Assembly: GCF_033343995.1 (NCBI RefSeq)
Contig: NZ_CP137573.1
Location: 5,613,001-5,677,000 of the forward strand
DNA: 64,000 nt
Reading direction: 5' to 3'
From: Streptomyces sp. HUAS YS2
Lineage (GTDB): Bacteria; Actinomycetota; Actinomycetes; Streptomycetales; Streptomycetaceae
In this document: positions 1-7,242 of the stretch, one piece after another
How the letters are laid out: each line of letters starts with the position of its first letter
Position numbering within the stretch: position 1 is the stretch's first letter
Notes under the pieces: model-generated
Told to the model about the DNA's origin: nothing
Seen by the model: the letters and a program-made list of their open reading frames with translations, nothing else
Databases searched by the model: none
Program-made: the position numbers and the translations under genes

Positions 1-96
1 ACGTGATTCATGCCATCAGAGTGCGGTCGGTTGGTTACGCTCGGCTACGGACCGAACCCAACGCCTGCGGGCGTTCGTTTGGGGGTGACCCGCGCG

Positions 97-939
97 GTGA
101 GCAACATCCGTGACCTGGATCCCAGCGCGTCTCCGCTGGACTACTACGGCTCCGAGTTGAGACGGCTGAGAGAGGAGGCGAACCTCAAGCAGCCGGATCT
201 GGGGCGGCTCGTCTACTGCACGGGTTCTCTGATCGGCCAGATCGAGACGGCGAAGAAGGTCCCGACGCGGGAGTTCTCGGAACGGGTCGACGCGGCGCTG
301 CTGACGGGCGGGGTGTTCAGTCGCTTGGTGGGGCTGGTGCTGCGGAGTCAGCTGCCGGCGTGGTTCCAGGCGTACGCGGAGCTGGAGGCGAAGGCGGCGT
401 ACATCTCGACCTACCAGTCGCAGCTGGTCTACGGCCTGTTGCAGACGGAGGCGTACGCGCGGTCGGTACTGGCAACGGGGTTGCCGAAGAGGTTGAGCGA
501 TCTCGTCGCGGCACGAATGGAGCGCCAGCGAATCCTGAAGAGGGACCGCCCACCCATGGTCTGGGTCGTGTTGGACGAGGCCGCGCTGCACAGGCCGATC
601 GGCGGCCACGATGTGATGCGTAACCAACTGGAGCGCCTGTTGAGTTACTCGGACCAGCGCTGGGTCCGGGTGCAGGTTCTCCCGTACGAGGCAGGCGAGC
701 ACGCCAGCTTGATCGGATCGTTCAACCTGCTCCGGTTCGACGATGACCCTGACGTGGTCTACACGGAGGACGTCATCTCGGGGCACACGACGGCCAATCC
801 TGAGACGGTGCGCGAAGCAACGCTTCGTTACGCTCACTTGCAGGCCTCCGCCCTTTCCGTGGAGGATTCGGCGGAACTGATCTTGCGCGTGATGGAGGAA
901 CGTTATGGGGAGCGGCCCGAAGAACGCGCGGTGGCGTAA
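97..939 (+). CDS. XRE-family regulator with DUF5753 domain
   Basis: Transcriptional regulator of about 280 residues. The N-terminal part is a helix-turn-helix: LRRLREEANLKQPDLGRLV, then a recognition stretch around SLIGQIETAKKVPT. The rest matches DUF5753, including the Trp-Phe segment near residue 90 and the YGLLQTEAYAR motif. Proteins of this layout are abundant in Streptomyces and usually act with a DUF397 partner, here the overlapping next gene. I prefer the GTG at 97, which gives the usual length; an in-frame GTG at 85 and an ATG at 10 are also possible. The target is unknown, and the family is often linked to development or antibiotic control. The family call is strong; the specific role cannot be inferred. 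Confidence 0.88.
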   Translation: MSNIRDLDPSASPLDYYGSELRRLREEANLKQPDLGRLVYCTGSLIGQIETAKKVPTREFSERVDAALLTGGVFSRLVGLVLRSQLPAWFQAYAELEAKAAYISTYQSQLVYGLLQTEAYARSVLATGLPKRLSDLVAARMERQRILKRDRPPMVWVVLDEAALHRPIGGHDVMRNQLERLLSYSDQRWVRVQVLPYEAGEHASLIGSFNLLRFDDDPDVVYTEDVISGHTTANPETVREATLRYAHLQASALSVEDSAELILRVMEERYGERPEERAVA

Positions 940-1108
940 GTCTTCGTTCAGTGGCAACACCGGCGGCGACTGCATCGAGGTCGCCGACCTCGCCCCCCAC
1001 GTCGCCGTCCGCGACTCCAAGAACCCCGCCGGCCCCGTCCTCACCCTCGCCCCCGCCGCCTTCGCGGCATTCGTCGAGGCCGCGGCGCAGGACCGGATCG
1101 GTCGGTGA
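905..1108 (+). CDS. DUF397 domain small protein
   Basis: A 67-residue protein made almost entirely of a DUF397 domain, with the signature WRKSSFSG, then DCIEVADL, VAVRDSKNP and a C-terminal FVEAA stretch. DUF397 proteins are the usual partners of DUF5753 regulators in Streptomyces. The start overlaps the end of the upstream regulator by 35 bases and follows a GGAGGA ribosome binding site, so the two are translated together. It has no enzymatic motif and probably modulates or sequesters the partner regulator (inference from WhiJ-like pairs). Confidence 0.88.
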   Translation: MGSGPKNARWRKSSFSGNTGGDCIEVADLAPHVAVRDSKNPAGPVLTLAPAAFAAFVEAAAQDRIGR

Positions 1109-1476
1109 GCGACTGGTACGTCCTGGTCGAGGGCGCGCGGTACGACGACTGGGTACTCCTGCGGACCGTCCACGTCGACGGCGACCGCGCGCAGGCCGTC
1201 GCGCGCGCCACCGAGCTGACGCGGGCCTGCCGGGACGACGGCAAGGAGTGGCCGGTGGACACCATCCCGCAGGTCGGGCGGCGGGTCTTCCGTACCTCCG
1301 AGGCGAGTTGGCTCGTGGAGATCCTGCGTTCGCACTGGCACGACGAGAAGAAGGAGCCGTACACCAGCTCGCGCCTGGTCCGCTTCTCCGTCGCGCAGTT
1401 GGAGCACGCCGAGGAGCTCGTCCCCGCCGAACCGCCCGTCAAGAGCCGCCTGCGCCGGGCCCTCGGGCGGGACTAG
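1105..1476 (+). CDS. Hypothetical protein in XRE-DUF397 operon
   Basis: A 123-residue soluble protein that I do not assign to a family. It starts at a GTG that overlaps the stop of the DUF397 gene by four bases (GTGA), so it is coupled to the regulator pair. It opens with SDWYVLVEGARYDDWVLL and is rich in Trp, Arg and acidic residues; no signal peptide or membrane segment is visible. Its TAG stop lies inside the CTAG that forms the left edge of the 131-bp repeat at 1473-1603. The present C-terminus may therefore have been set by an insertion, although the sequence ends plausibly. Confidence 0.65.
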   Translation: MSDWYVLVEGARYDDWVLLRTVHVDGDRAQAVARATELTRACRDDGKEWPVDTIPQVGRRVFRTSEASWLVEILRSHWHDEKKEPYTSSRLVRFSVAQLEHAEELVPAEPPVKSRLRRALGRD

Positions 1477-1603
1477 TAGGACTTGGTCAGGTTGGGGCTG
1501 GTGTGGGTATGCCGCGGTGGCAGGTGGGGCATACGCCGGTCCATGTCGCGAGGAGGGTCTGTAGCTCGCGGACGATGCGGTAGAGGCTCAGGCCGGCGTG
1601 GTG
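1473..1603. repeat. 131-bp direct repeat, copy 1
   Basis: This segment recurs in the same orientation at 4050-4180 with two mismatches, G for A and G for C. The flanks of the two copies are unrelated, so the boundaries are sharp. Both copies begin with CTAG. No terminal inverted repeats are visible, which argues against a MITE. On the complement, copy 2 has an open frame ending in VCPTCHRGIPTPAPT, possibly the tail of a lost insertion-sequence gene. Copy 1 replaces the 5' part of the regulator that follows. Confidence 0.85.
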
Positions 1604-2100
1604 TCTCGATGCTCGATCACCCGATCTCAGCCGACGCTCTCGCGGAGATGGAGCGATGCGATCGCCCCCTGACCGTCGATGATCTCGTCGCGATCGCCTA
1701 CGTGCTCAACACGACCCCCGCGGTGCTGCTGTCGCACATCCCTATCGACATGCCGGAACCCGAGGGGCCTTTTGCCACGGGGCTCCCGAGTGACGTCGAC
1801 CCAACCGAGCTCCGTGCCTGGATCGAGGGGAAGACCACGCTCGACCGCGAGTCGCGGGTGCGCTGGTGGGAAGAGTGGGCTGGCCGCCTCAGGGTCCGGT
1901 CAGCACACCACGAGGAACAGCTGCAGGGAGTGTACGCAGAGCTGCGTGAACTCGGCGACCTGGCAGTCCAAGAAGCAGATGCCCCGCCCGTGCAGCGTCT
2001 GCAGTGGCGCATCCAGGACGGCGAGCACGCGCTCAACCAGTCCGAAGTCGCACTGGCGTTGACTGAGCATCGACTCGGCAACCTCCGAGAAGACGCCTGA
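1604..2100 (+). pseudogene. 5'-truncated helix-turn-helix regulator
   Basis: The frame runs from the repeat edge; the first ATG is at 1609, giving 163 residues. It opens with ISADALAEMERCDRPLTVDD followed by LVAIAYVLNTTPAVLLS, which is the second half of an XRE/Cro-type HTH. The helices that should come before it are missing and the repeat sits in their place. The remainder is charged and probably coiled coil, with two WW pairs and many Glu, Arg and Gln. No ribosome binding site of its own is evident. It is probably a remnant; expression from a fortuitous start cannot be excluded. A strong hairpin terminator follows the stop by 14 bases. Confidence 0.65.
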
Positions 2101-2114
2101 CAGACTGAGTCCTG

Positions 2115-2154
2115 GCCAGTCAAAGTCACCTATTCATAGGCGACTTTGACTGGC
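2115..2154 (+). terminator. Rho-independent terminator after truncated regulator
   Basis: GCCAGTCAAAG and CTTTGACTGGC form the base of a near-perfect hairpin of about 18 pairs with one mismatch and a short AT-rich loop. The right arm runs into TTTCTG. It lies 14 bases past the regulator stop. From here to 2418 I see no convincing gene or site. Confidence 0.7.
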
Positions 2155-2418
2155 TTTCTGTCGTCAGGTGGTACATCCGGTACATCAATCTGCGATAGTG
2201 ATAGTGGGCTTGTGAATGCCTTCGCAAGTGCTGATGTACGAGAAGAAGGCTCGGAAGCCGGTCAGGTGGTCCTCAAGGGGGCCAGCTTCGGCTCCCGGGC
2301 GTGGTCGGGAGGCGGGTCTCGGGGATGCAGTGTGGAACTGTGGAGCCGAGACGCTGGTCCCTGTGAAGATGGCACCGCCTGGACACGCAGGACTGAACAA
2401 GATGAAGCGGGGGCGGTT

Positions 2419-2690
2419 ATGACTGAGGATCAGCCTCAGTTACCCGAGCAGCCGACACAGGGCCATGCAACAGCGTCACAGGCCGTGCCGCCGCGACCGC
2501 AGGTTCCGCCCGTTGTCACGGCCGAGCAGCGGGCCGCGCGCTGTTCATGCCGGTCACCTCGGCCATAGGCTTCTCGGTCAACTACTTCAGCGACGAGGTC
2601 GGCTTCCTGCTCTGCGTCATGCTCGTGGCCATCGCCGCGTTCATCCTGACGATCCTCCTCAACGTGAAGTGGTCCCGCATAACCGCCTGA
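2419..2690 (+). pseudogene. Frameshifted small membrane protein
   Basis: An ATG at 2419 opens a Pro/Gln-rich N-terminus (MTEDQPQLPEQPTQG, then PPVVTAEQRAA). The frame soon degenerates to CSCRSPRP and stops at 2568. One frame over, from about 2538 to the stop at 2690, the sequence continues sensibly as ALFMPVTSAIGFSVNYFSD followed by the hydrophobic helix GFLLCVMLVAIAAFILTILL and the basic end NVKWSRITA. A single indel near 2535-2542 would join the two into one protein of about 90 residues. Alternatively only a 47-residue peptide from the ATG at 2547 is made. The family is unknown. Confidence 0.5.
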
Positions 2691-2710
2691 GTCGTGGCAC
2701 CGTCGCAGGC

Positions 2711-2899
2711 TTGATCGACGTGATCGACGGCTTCGGGACCTTGGGCTCCGCCAGCGGCACCCGTTACGCCTCCGTCGGAGCAGGCGTGGTGCTCCTGGCG
2801 CTGCTGTCGGTCGTGATGCTGGCTGCTGCCGTCCTCATCCGGTTGCCGTCGCGTCAGGCGTCTGCGATCCCGCAGATGCCACCGACCCAGCCTCCGTAG
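2711..2899 (+). CDS. Possible small one-helix membrane protein
   Basis: A short frame beginning at TTG 2711 or GTG 2720 encodes about 60 residues with one clear transmembrane helix (ASVGAGVVLLALLSVVML) and a Pro-rich tail. It follows the broken membrane gene by about 20 bases and precedes a lipoprotein gene in the same direction, so all three may be one transcription unit. There is no strong ribosome binding site and no recognisable family. The hydrophobic pattern is the only coding evidence. Confidence 0.3.
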   Translation: MIDVIDGFGTLGSASGTRYASVGAGVVLLALLSVVMLAAAVLIRLPSRQASAIPQMPPTQPP

Positions 2900-2944
2900 A
2901 GCTGACCCCGACCGACCATCCAGAACGAACGAAGGAAGAACGCC

Positions 2945-3514
2945 ATGAAGACCACCAGGACTGCGCATGCGACGCGGACCAGGATCGCCGTGTCCGCCGT
3001 GGCCCTGGCCGGGGGCGCGCTCATGCTCACCGCCTGCGGCGGGAGCAGCGATGCTGCTTCCTCCCGGAGCCCCAGCAGCAGCCAGGCTTCCAGCTTCGAC
3101 GGTGCCTACATCTCCATCACCGACGGGGAGCGCGGCGGCATCGCAGCCGTCGAAGGCCACAAGATCACGTACATCAACGTCACCGCTGGCGACCAGCAGT
3201 GCCAGCTGACAACGAAGGCCCTCGACGACATCAAGCACGGTTCCATCGTCAAGGACGGCAAGACCGACACGGGTCAGTACCAGGTTCTCTCGACCGGCAC
3301 GATCAACGACAGCCGGACCAGTGTGCTCTGGGACGACGTCAACGGCTCCGACCAGACAGGCACTGACTTGGGATCCGGCTCGATCTCGATGTCGAACAGC
3401 ATGATCACGCTCGGGTATACCTTCGCCTATTCGATCGACCAGGTCCAGCTCATCCCCGCCGACAGCGACCAGGCGAAGGCCTTGATGGCCAAGGACTGCA
3501 ACCAGCACAGCTGA
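2945..3514 (+). CDS. Secreted lipoprotein, unknown function
   Basis: 189 residues with a type II signal peptide: a basic start (KTTRTAHATRTR), a hydrophobic core and the lipobox LTAC, followed by a Ser/Gly-rich spacer. The mature part (GAYISITDGERGGIAAVEG, then repeated short beta-rich segments) has no family I recognise. It should be anchored to the outer face of the membrane. A GAAGGAAG ribosome binding site sits just before the ATG. It is the only intact long gene between the two 131-bp repeats, and a perfect hairpin ends its transcript. Confidence 0.8.
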   Translation: MKTTRTAHATRTRIAVSAVALAGGALMLTACGGSSDAASSRSPSSSQASSFDGAYISITDGERGGIAAVEGHKITYINVTAGDQQCQLTTKALDDIKHGSIVKDGKTDTGQYQVLSTGTINDSRTSVLWDDVNGSDQTGTDLGSGSISMSNSMITLGYTFAYSIDQVQLIPADSDQAKALMAKDCNQHS

Positions 3515-3537
3515 TTGCCGCACCACCTAGGCAGCAC

Positions 3538-3570
3538 AGAACCCCGTGGACATCATGTCCACGGGGTTCT
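3538..3570. terminator. Bidirectional terminator
   Basis: AGAACCCCGTGGACA and TGTCCACGGGGTTCT form a perfect 15-bp stem with a three-base loop, followed by GTCTTTTC. It separates the forward lipoprotein gene from the reverse membrane gene and can serve both. Confidence 0.85.
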
Positions 3571-3586
3571 GTCTTTTCTCTGACAC

Positions 3587-4049
3587 CTACTCCTGGAGCT
3601 GCTGCGCCCGGTACTCCTCAATCGTCTCCGGTGGCCGGCCGTACTTGGGCGCGTGCTGCTCGACGAAATCCAGCTCAGCCCACGCTGCCGGCTGCCGGAT
3701 CCTCGACCGGGCCGCCACGACGAACACCGTGGGACTGATGGCGATGTTGAGCAGACACCACCCGGCCAGCAACGCCGTCAGCACCACAGGCAGACTGTCC
3801 TTGATCGCCAGGGTGGCCAGAACGACCAAGCCTGCGCTGCTGGCCAAGAGGCTGGCCACGTACCCCTCGAACGTGCCGGCCAGACGCGCCAGGGTCCTCG
3901 GCTCGTTGCGATGCTGCACGGAGCGCACCATCTCGCCGACGAACACCACGGTGGTCACAGCCGCCACAGTGGTCAGTGCCAGTTCACGGATTCCGGTAAT
4001 CCACCATCGCGCCGAGCGCCACCAGCCACGCGGGAACTCGCCGCGAAGC
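3587..4049 (-). pseudogene. 5'-truncated membrane protein
   Basis: The reverse frame is open from the repeat edge at 4049 to the stop at 3587. A GTG at 3967 would give 126 residues. Upstream of that codon the translation is still protein-like (FPRGWWRSARWWITGIREL, then ALTTVAAVTTVVFVGEM, a membrane helix cut by the GTG choice). The original gene therefore probably began further right and lost its start to repeat copy 2. Two more helices follow (VASLLASSAGLVVLATLAI and VVLTALLAGWCLLNIAI), then a soluble tail. No family was recognised. It may be expressed as a shortened protein. Confidence 0.6.
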
Positions 4050-4180
4050 CTAGTAGGGCTTGGTCAGGTTGGGGCTGGTGTGGGTATGCCGCGGTGGCAG
4101 GTGGGGCATACGCCGGTCCATGTCGCGAGGAGGGTGTGTAGCTCGCGGACGATGCGGTAGAGGCTCAGGCCGGCGTGGTG
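4050..4180. repeat. 131-bp direct repeat, copy 2
   Basis: Second copy of the repeat at 1473-1603, same orientation, 129 of 131 bases identical. It begins with CTAG directly against the truncated membrane gene and ends where the IS5-type transposase remnant begins. CTAG fits the YTAR target preference known for IS5- and IS701-type elements; that link is inference. Confidence 0.85.
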
Positions 4181-4336
4181 ACAGGGAGCCCGTGGCGTGA
4201 CATCCCTGAACGCTACGGCTTCTGGTCGACCCAAGATCAAAGAGTGGCGGGGTCTGGCCACTGTGACAAGACTCCCGCCAGCTACCTTGCCGGACTCGAC
4301 TTGCGCGGTGCCGTCATCTGGCTCCGCAGCCTCTGA
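4181..4336 (+). mobile_element. Internally deleted IS5-family transposase remnant
   Basis: One forward frame reads TGSPWRDIPERYGFWST, the conserved N-terminal region of IS5-type transposases, and continues without a stop into HCDKTPASYLAGLDLRG and VIWLRSL, which resemble the C-terminal end of the same family. The whole catalytic DDE core between them is missing, so this is a dead, collapsed element of about 50 codons. The sequence after the stop (CCAAACGTGGAACAGGCC, then CTAG at 4365-4368) may be the right terminal repeat and target site. The assignment rests on motif recognition. Confidence 0.65.
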
Positions 4337-4376
4337 CCCAGATGATCCAAACGTGGAACAGGCCCTAGGCGGAGCG

Positions 4377-4724
4377 TCAGCGGTGGCCCAGCACGTTGAT
4401 CACCCGGCCGTTGGGGTCACGGACGAAGAACCGGCGCACGCCCCATTCCTCGTCCTGCAACGGGTGCACGATCTCCGCGCCGCTGGCGCGCAGGGCCTCG
4501 TACGCCGCGTCCACATCCTCCACCTCGACACTCAGGTCGGGCGTGACCGGGGCGGTCTTGTCGTCGGCCATGAAACTGATCTGGGCCGCCGGGTTCGACG
4601 GGGAGCCCAGGGTCATGATCCAGCCGTGGTTCATGACCTCCTCGAACCCGAGCAGGCCATAGAAGTCCCGGCTCTCCCGCACAGCCGAAGACTGGACATT
4701 GGGTACGACACGGCGAACGGCCAT
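4377..4724 (-). CDS. VOC family protein (glyoxalase/dioxygenase fold)
   Basis: 115 residues with the vicinal-oxygen-chelate fold. The N-terminal half has RDFYGLLGFEEV and the C-terminal half has AYEALRASGAEIVHPLQDEEWG followed by VRRFFVRDPNGRVINVLGH, the usual DPxGxxIxxL ending. Members bind a metal or a drug-like ligand; the substrate cannot be deduced. A GGAG-type ribosome binding site is not obvious. It is monocistronic and lies next to the dead transposable element. Confidence 0.82.
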   Translation of the reverse strand: MAVRRVVPNVQSSAVRESRDFYGLLGFEEVMNHGWIMTLGSPSNPAAQISFMADDKTAPVTPDLSVEVEDVDAAYEALRASGAEIVHPLQDEEWGVRRFFVRDPNGRVINVLGHR

Positions 4725-4838
4725 CGACTACTCCAAGTGGCAGGACTGAGGCTCTGCACGACTGTATGGCGCACCCGAGGTCTTCCGCCCGGGTGATCCC
4801 GGTGGCGTGAGTCCCGCGCTCCCTGGTGTCTGGAGACC

Positions 4839-5477
4839 ATGGAGTGGAAGTACAAGCGCCTTGCGCCACCCAGAGCCGCCGGTGTGGCCGGGGTGGTGTT
4901 CGCGATCCTGACGGCCACGGCGATCGTTCTGGTGCGCGTCGCGCTGCCGGGCGGCGCCGACGGGGACGGGGTGACCGTCGACGCCGGGGAGCGGAGCGCC
5001 GTGCGGACGGCGCTGGAGCTGGTCCCGTTCGCTGGGATCGCGTTCCTGTGGTTCATGGGGGCGCTGCGGGAGCAGGCGGGCGAGCGCGAGGACAAGTTCC
5101 TCTCCACCGTGCTGCTGGGCAGCGGTCTGATCTTCGTCGCGACCCTGTTCGGCGCCGCCGCGGCGGCCTGGACGGTTCTCGACGAGGGCGGGCAGGGCTC
5201 GTCCTTCGGCCGTGACGTCGCCTACGCGCTGCTGACCACGTACGCCATGCGGATGGCGGCGGTGTTCGTCATCACCACCTCGAGCATCGGCCGCCGGCTG
5301 GGCGCGCTCCCACGTCCGCTCGTCGTCCTCGGCTATCTGGCGGGCCTGACGCTGCTCGTCGTGGGAGCGTCCGTGCCCTGGTCCGAGCTGGTCTTTCCGG
5401 CCTGGGTGCTGCTCCTGAGCCTGAACATCCTGTGGGGGCGGCGTCCCGGCACGGCACGGCCCGCCGCCTCGGCCTGA
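4839..5477 (+). CDS. Integral membrane protein, unknown
   Basis: 212 residues with four or five hydrophobic helices: near residues 14-36 (AAGVAGVVFAILTATAIVLV), 62-77, 90-112 (VLLGSGLIFVATLFGAAAA), 134-150 and 165-200. A GGAG lies just before the ATG. Loops are short and there is no catalytic or transporter motif. It stands alone between the VOC gene and the ferredoxin operon. No family was recognised beyond a predicted membrane protein. Confidence 0.7.
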   Translation: MEWKYKRLAPPRAAGVAGVVFAILTATAIVLVRVALPGGADGDGVTVDAGERSAVRTALELVPFAGIAFLWFMGALREQAGEREDKFLSTVLLGSGLIFVATLFGAAAAAWTVLDEGGQGSSFGRDVAYALLTTYAMRMAAVFVITTSSIGRRLGALPRPLVVLGYLAGLTLLVVGASVPWSELVFPAWVLLLSLNILWGRRPGTARPAASA

Positions 5478-5587
5478 TCCGGCCGCACCGCTCACTCGAA
5501 CGGTCCGCTCCCCGTCGCCGCGGCCCGCCCGGCCACCCAGAGTGTGTGCGGGGGACTCGACCGGGCCCGTCGGAGAGGACCGTTCCC

Positions 5588-5833
5588 GTGGTCAGGATTG
5601 CCGTCGATCTGAACCGCTGTCAGGGGTATGCGCAGTGCGCGTTCCTCGCTCCCGAGATCTTCACGATGCACGGCGACGAGGCGCTGCTGTACGACCCGGA
5701 GGCCGACGAGGCGCAGCGCGCGAAGCTGGCTCAGGCCGCCGCGGCGTGCCCCGTCCAGGCCATCCTCGTCGACGCGGTCGATGCCGTGGACGCCGTCGAC
5801 GCCTCGGCCGAGGCGGTGTCCGGTGCGCGGTGA
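5588..5833 (+). CDS. 3Fe-4S ferredoxin, P450 electron donor
   Basis: Small ferredoxin of about 81 residues from the GTG at 5588. The cluster ligands are CQGYAQC near residues 11-17 and ACPV near residue 55, with a non-Cys residue in the middle position, as in P450-associated 3Fe-4S ferredoxins. It overlaps the reductase gene downstream by 11 bases and a P450 follows, so all three parts of a P450 electron-transfer chain lie in one operon. The C-terminus holds an odd tandem VDAVDAVDA tract encoded by GTCGAC-like repeats. A longer frame upstream lacks ferredoxin character. Confidence 0.85.
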   Translation: MVRIAVDLNRCQGYAQCAFLAPEIFTMHGDEALLYDPEADEAQRAKLAQAAAACPVQAILVDAVDAVDAVDASAEAVSGAR

Positions 5834-7214
5834 CGGAGCCTTGGAGCAGCTCAAGCGCGAGGGCCGCATCGTCGTCGTCGGCGCCTCGCTGGCCGGCCTG
5901 CGGGCCGCCGAGACCCTGCGGGCCAAGGGCTTCGAGGGGTCTCTGACCATGATCGGCGACGAGCCCGGGGAGCCGTACGACCGCCCTCCGCTGTCCAAGC
6001 AGGTGCTGCTGGGCAAGGCGCGCGCGGACCGCACCGCGCTGCCCCGGCTCCGGTCCGTCGACGCGACCTGGCGGCTCGGCGTTCCCGCCGCGGGCCTGGA
6101 CATGGCCGCCCGTCGGGTGCGGCTGGCCGACGGCGACGAGGTGCCGTACGACCGGCTGCTGATCGCCACCGGGGTCCGGGCACGCCCGTGGCCGCGCGAG
6201 GAGGAGGCGGAGCTCGACGGCGTCTTCGTGCTGCGGACCCGTGACCACGGTGCCGCGCTCGCCCGGCGGCTCGCCGACGGGCCCAAGCGGGTCCTGGTCA
6301 TCGGGGGCGGGTTCGCCGGCTCGGAGGTCGCCTCCGCCTGCCGTGAACGCGGCATCCCCGTCACCGTTGCCGAACGCGGCGCGTCGCCCCTGGTCGGCGC
6401 GCTCGGCGGGGTGATCGGCGCGGTGTCCGCCGGCCTGCATCGCGAGCACGGGGTGGACCTGCGGTGCGGGGTCATGGTGACGGCGTTGGAGGGGGACGCC
6501 TCGGGACGGGTGCGCGCCGCCCATCTGTCGGACGGCTCCACGGTCGAGACCGACGTGGTCGTCGTCTCGCTCGGCGCCCTCCGCAACACCGAATGGCTCG
6601 CCGGTTCGGGACTCGGGGCCGGCCCCCGCGGCATCGCCTGCGACGCCGGCTGCCGCGCCTTCGACATCCGAGGAATCGTCACCGACGACATCTACGCGGC
6701 GGGTGACGTCGCGCGCTGCCCACACCCCCTGTTCGGCTACCAGTTCCTGTCCCTGGAGCACTGGGGCAACGCGGTCGCCCAGGCGGGGATCGCGGCGCAC
6801 AACATGATCAGCGAGAGCACGGACCGCCTGCCGCACATGGAGGTACCGGCCTTCTGGTCCTCGCAGTTCGGCGTCAACATCAAGTCGGTCGGAGTGCCGT
6901 CGATGGGGACGGAGATCCTCATCGCGCAGGGCTCGCTGGAGAGCCGCCGGTTCGTCGGCGTCTACGGGTACCAGGGGCGCGTGATCGGCGCCGTCTCCTT
7001 CGACCACGGCCGGTGGCTGCCGTTCTACCAGGAGCTGATCGAGAGCACCGCGCCGTTCCCGCCGTCGTTCCCCACGGTCGACCGGCATCCGGACGGACAG
7101 CGGCCGATGGACGCGGACTTCCCCGACCCGTCCGTGCCCTCCCACGGCCCGACCGTGACCCTCAGCGGTTACTCGCCGGCCGACCGCCGGATCACGTTCA
7201 TCCCCGCGCACTGA
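5823..7214 (+). CDS. FAD-dependent ferredoxin reductase
   Basis: 463 residues from the GTG at 5823. It has the FAD-binding GASLAGLRAAETLR near the N-terminus, the pyridine-nucleotide motif GGGFAGSEVASACRERG mid-protein and the second FAD motif IYAAGDVARCP. The fold is pyridine nucleotide-disulphide oxidoreductase with a reductase C-terminal domain. It should pass electrons from NAD(P)H to the adjacent ferredoxin. It is translated by overlap with the ferredoxin gene and followed after 28 bases by the P450. The C-terminal extension rich in Pro and Asp is longer than usual. Confidence 0.88.
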   Translation: MRGDGALEQLKREGRIVVVGASLAGLRAAETLRAKGFEGSLTMIGDEPGEPYDRPPLSKQVLLGKARADRTALPRLRSVDATWRLGVPAAGLDMAARRVRLADGDEVPYDRLLIATGVRARPWPREEEAELDGVFVLRTRDHGAALARRLADGPKRVLVIGGGFAGSEVASACRERGIPVTVAERGASPLVGALGGVIGAVSAGLHREHGVDLRCGVMVTALEGDASGRVRAAHLSDGSTVETDVVVVSLGALRNTEWLAGSGLGAGPRGIACDAGCRAFDIRGIVTDDIYAAGDVARCPHPLFGYQFLSLEHWGNAVAQAGIAAHNMISESTDRLPHMEVPAFWSSQFGVNIKSVGVPSMGTEILIAQGSLESRRFVGVYGYQGRVIGAVSFDHGRWLPFYQELIESTAPFPPSFPTVDRHPDGQRPMDADFPDPSVPSHGPTVTLSGYSPADRRITFIPAH

Positions 7215-7242
7215 CCCCGCACGGCCACGAGGACGACCTGCC

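Noticed and set aside
1483..1608. Upstream extension of the truncated regulator frame into the repeat
   Set aside because: The translation of the repeat in this frame is Arg/Gly-rich and not HTH-like, so it is not the missing N-terminus.
2146..2422. Short open frames after the truncated regulator
   Set aside because: Composition is not protein-like, there is no ribosome binding site, and no motif or helix is visible.
5765..5810. Short tandem repeats that could suggest a CRISPR-like array
   Set aside because: They are in-frame Val-Asp-Ala codons inside the ferredoxin gene, with no spacers.
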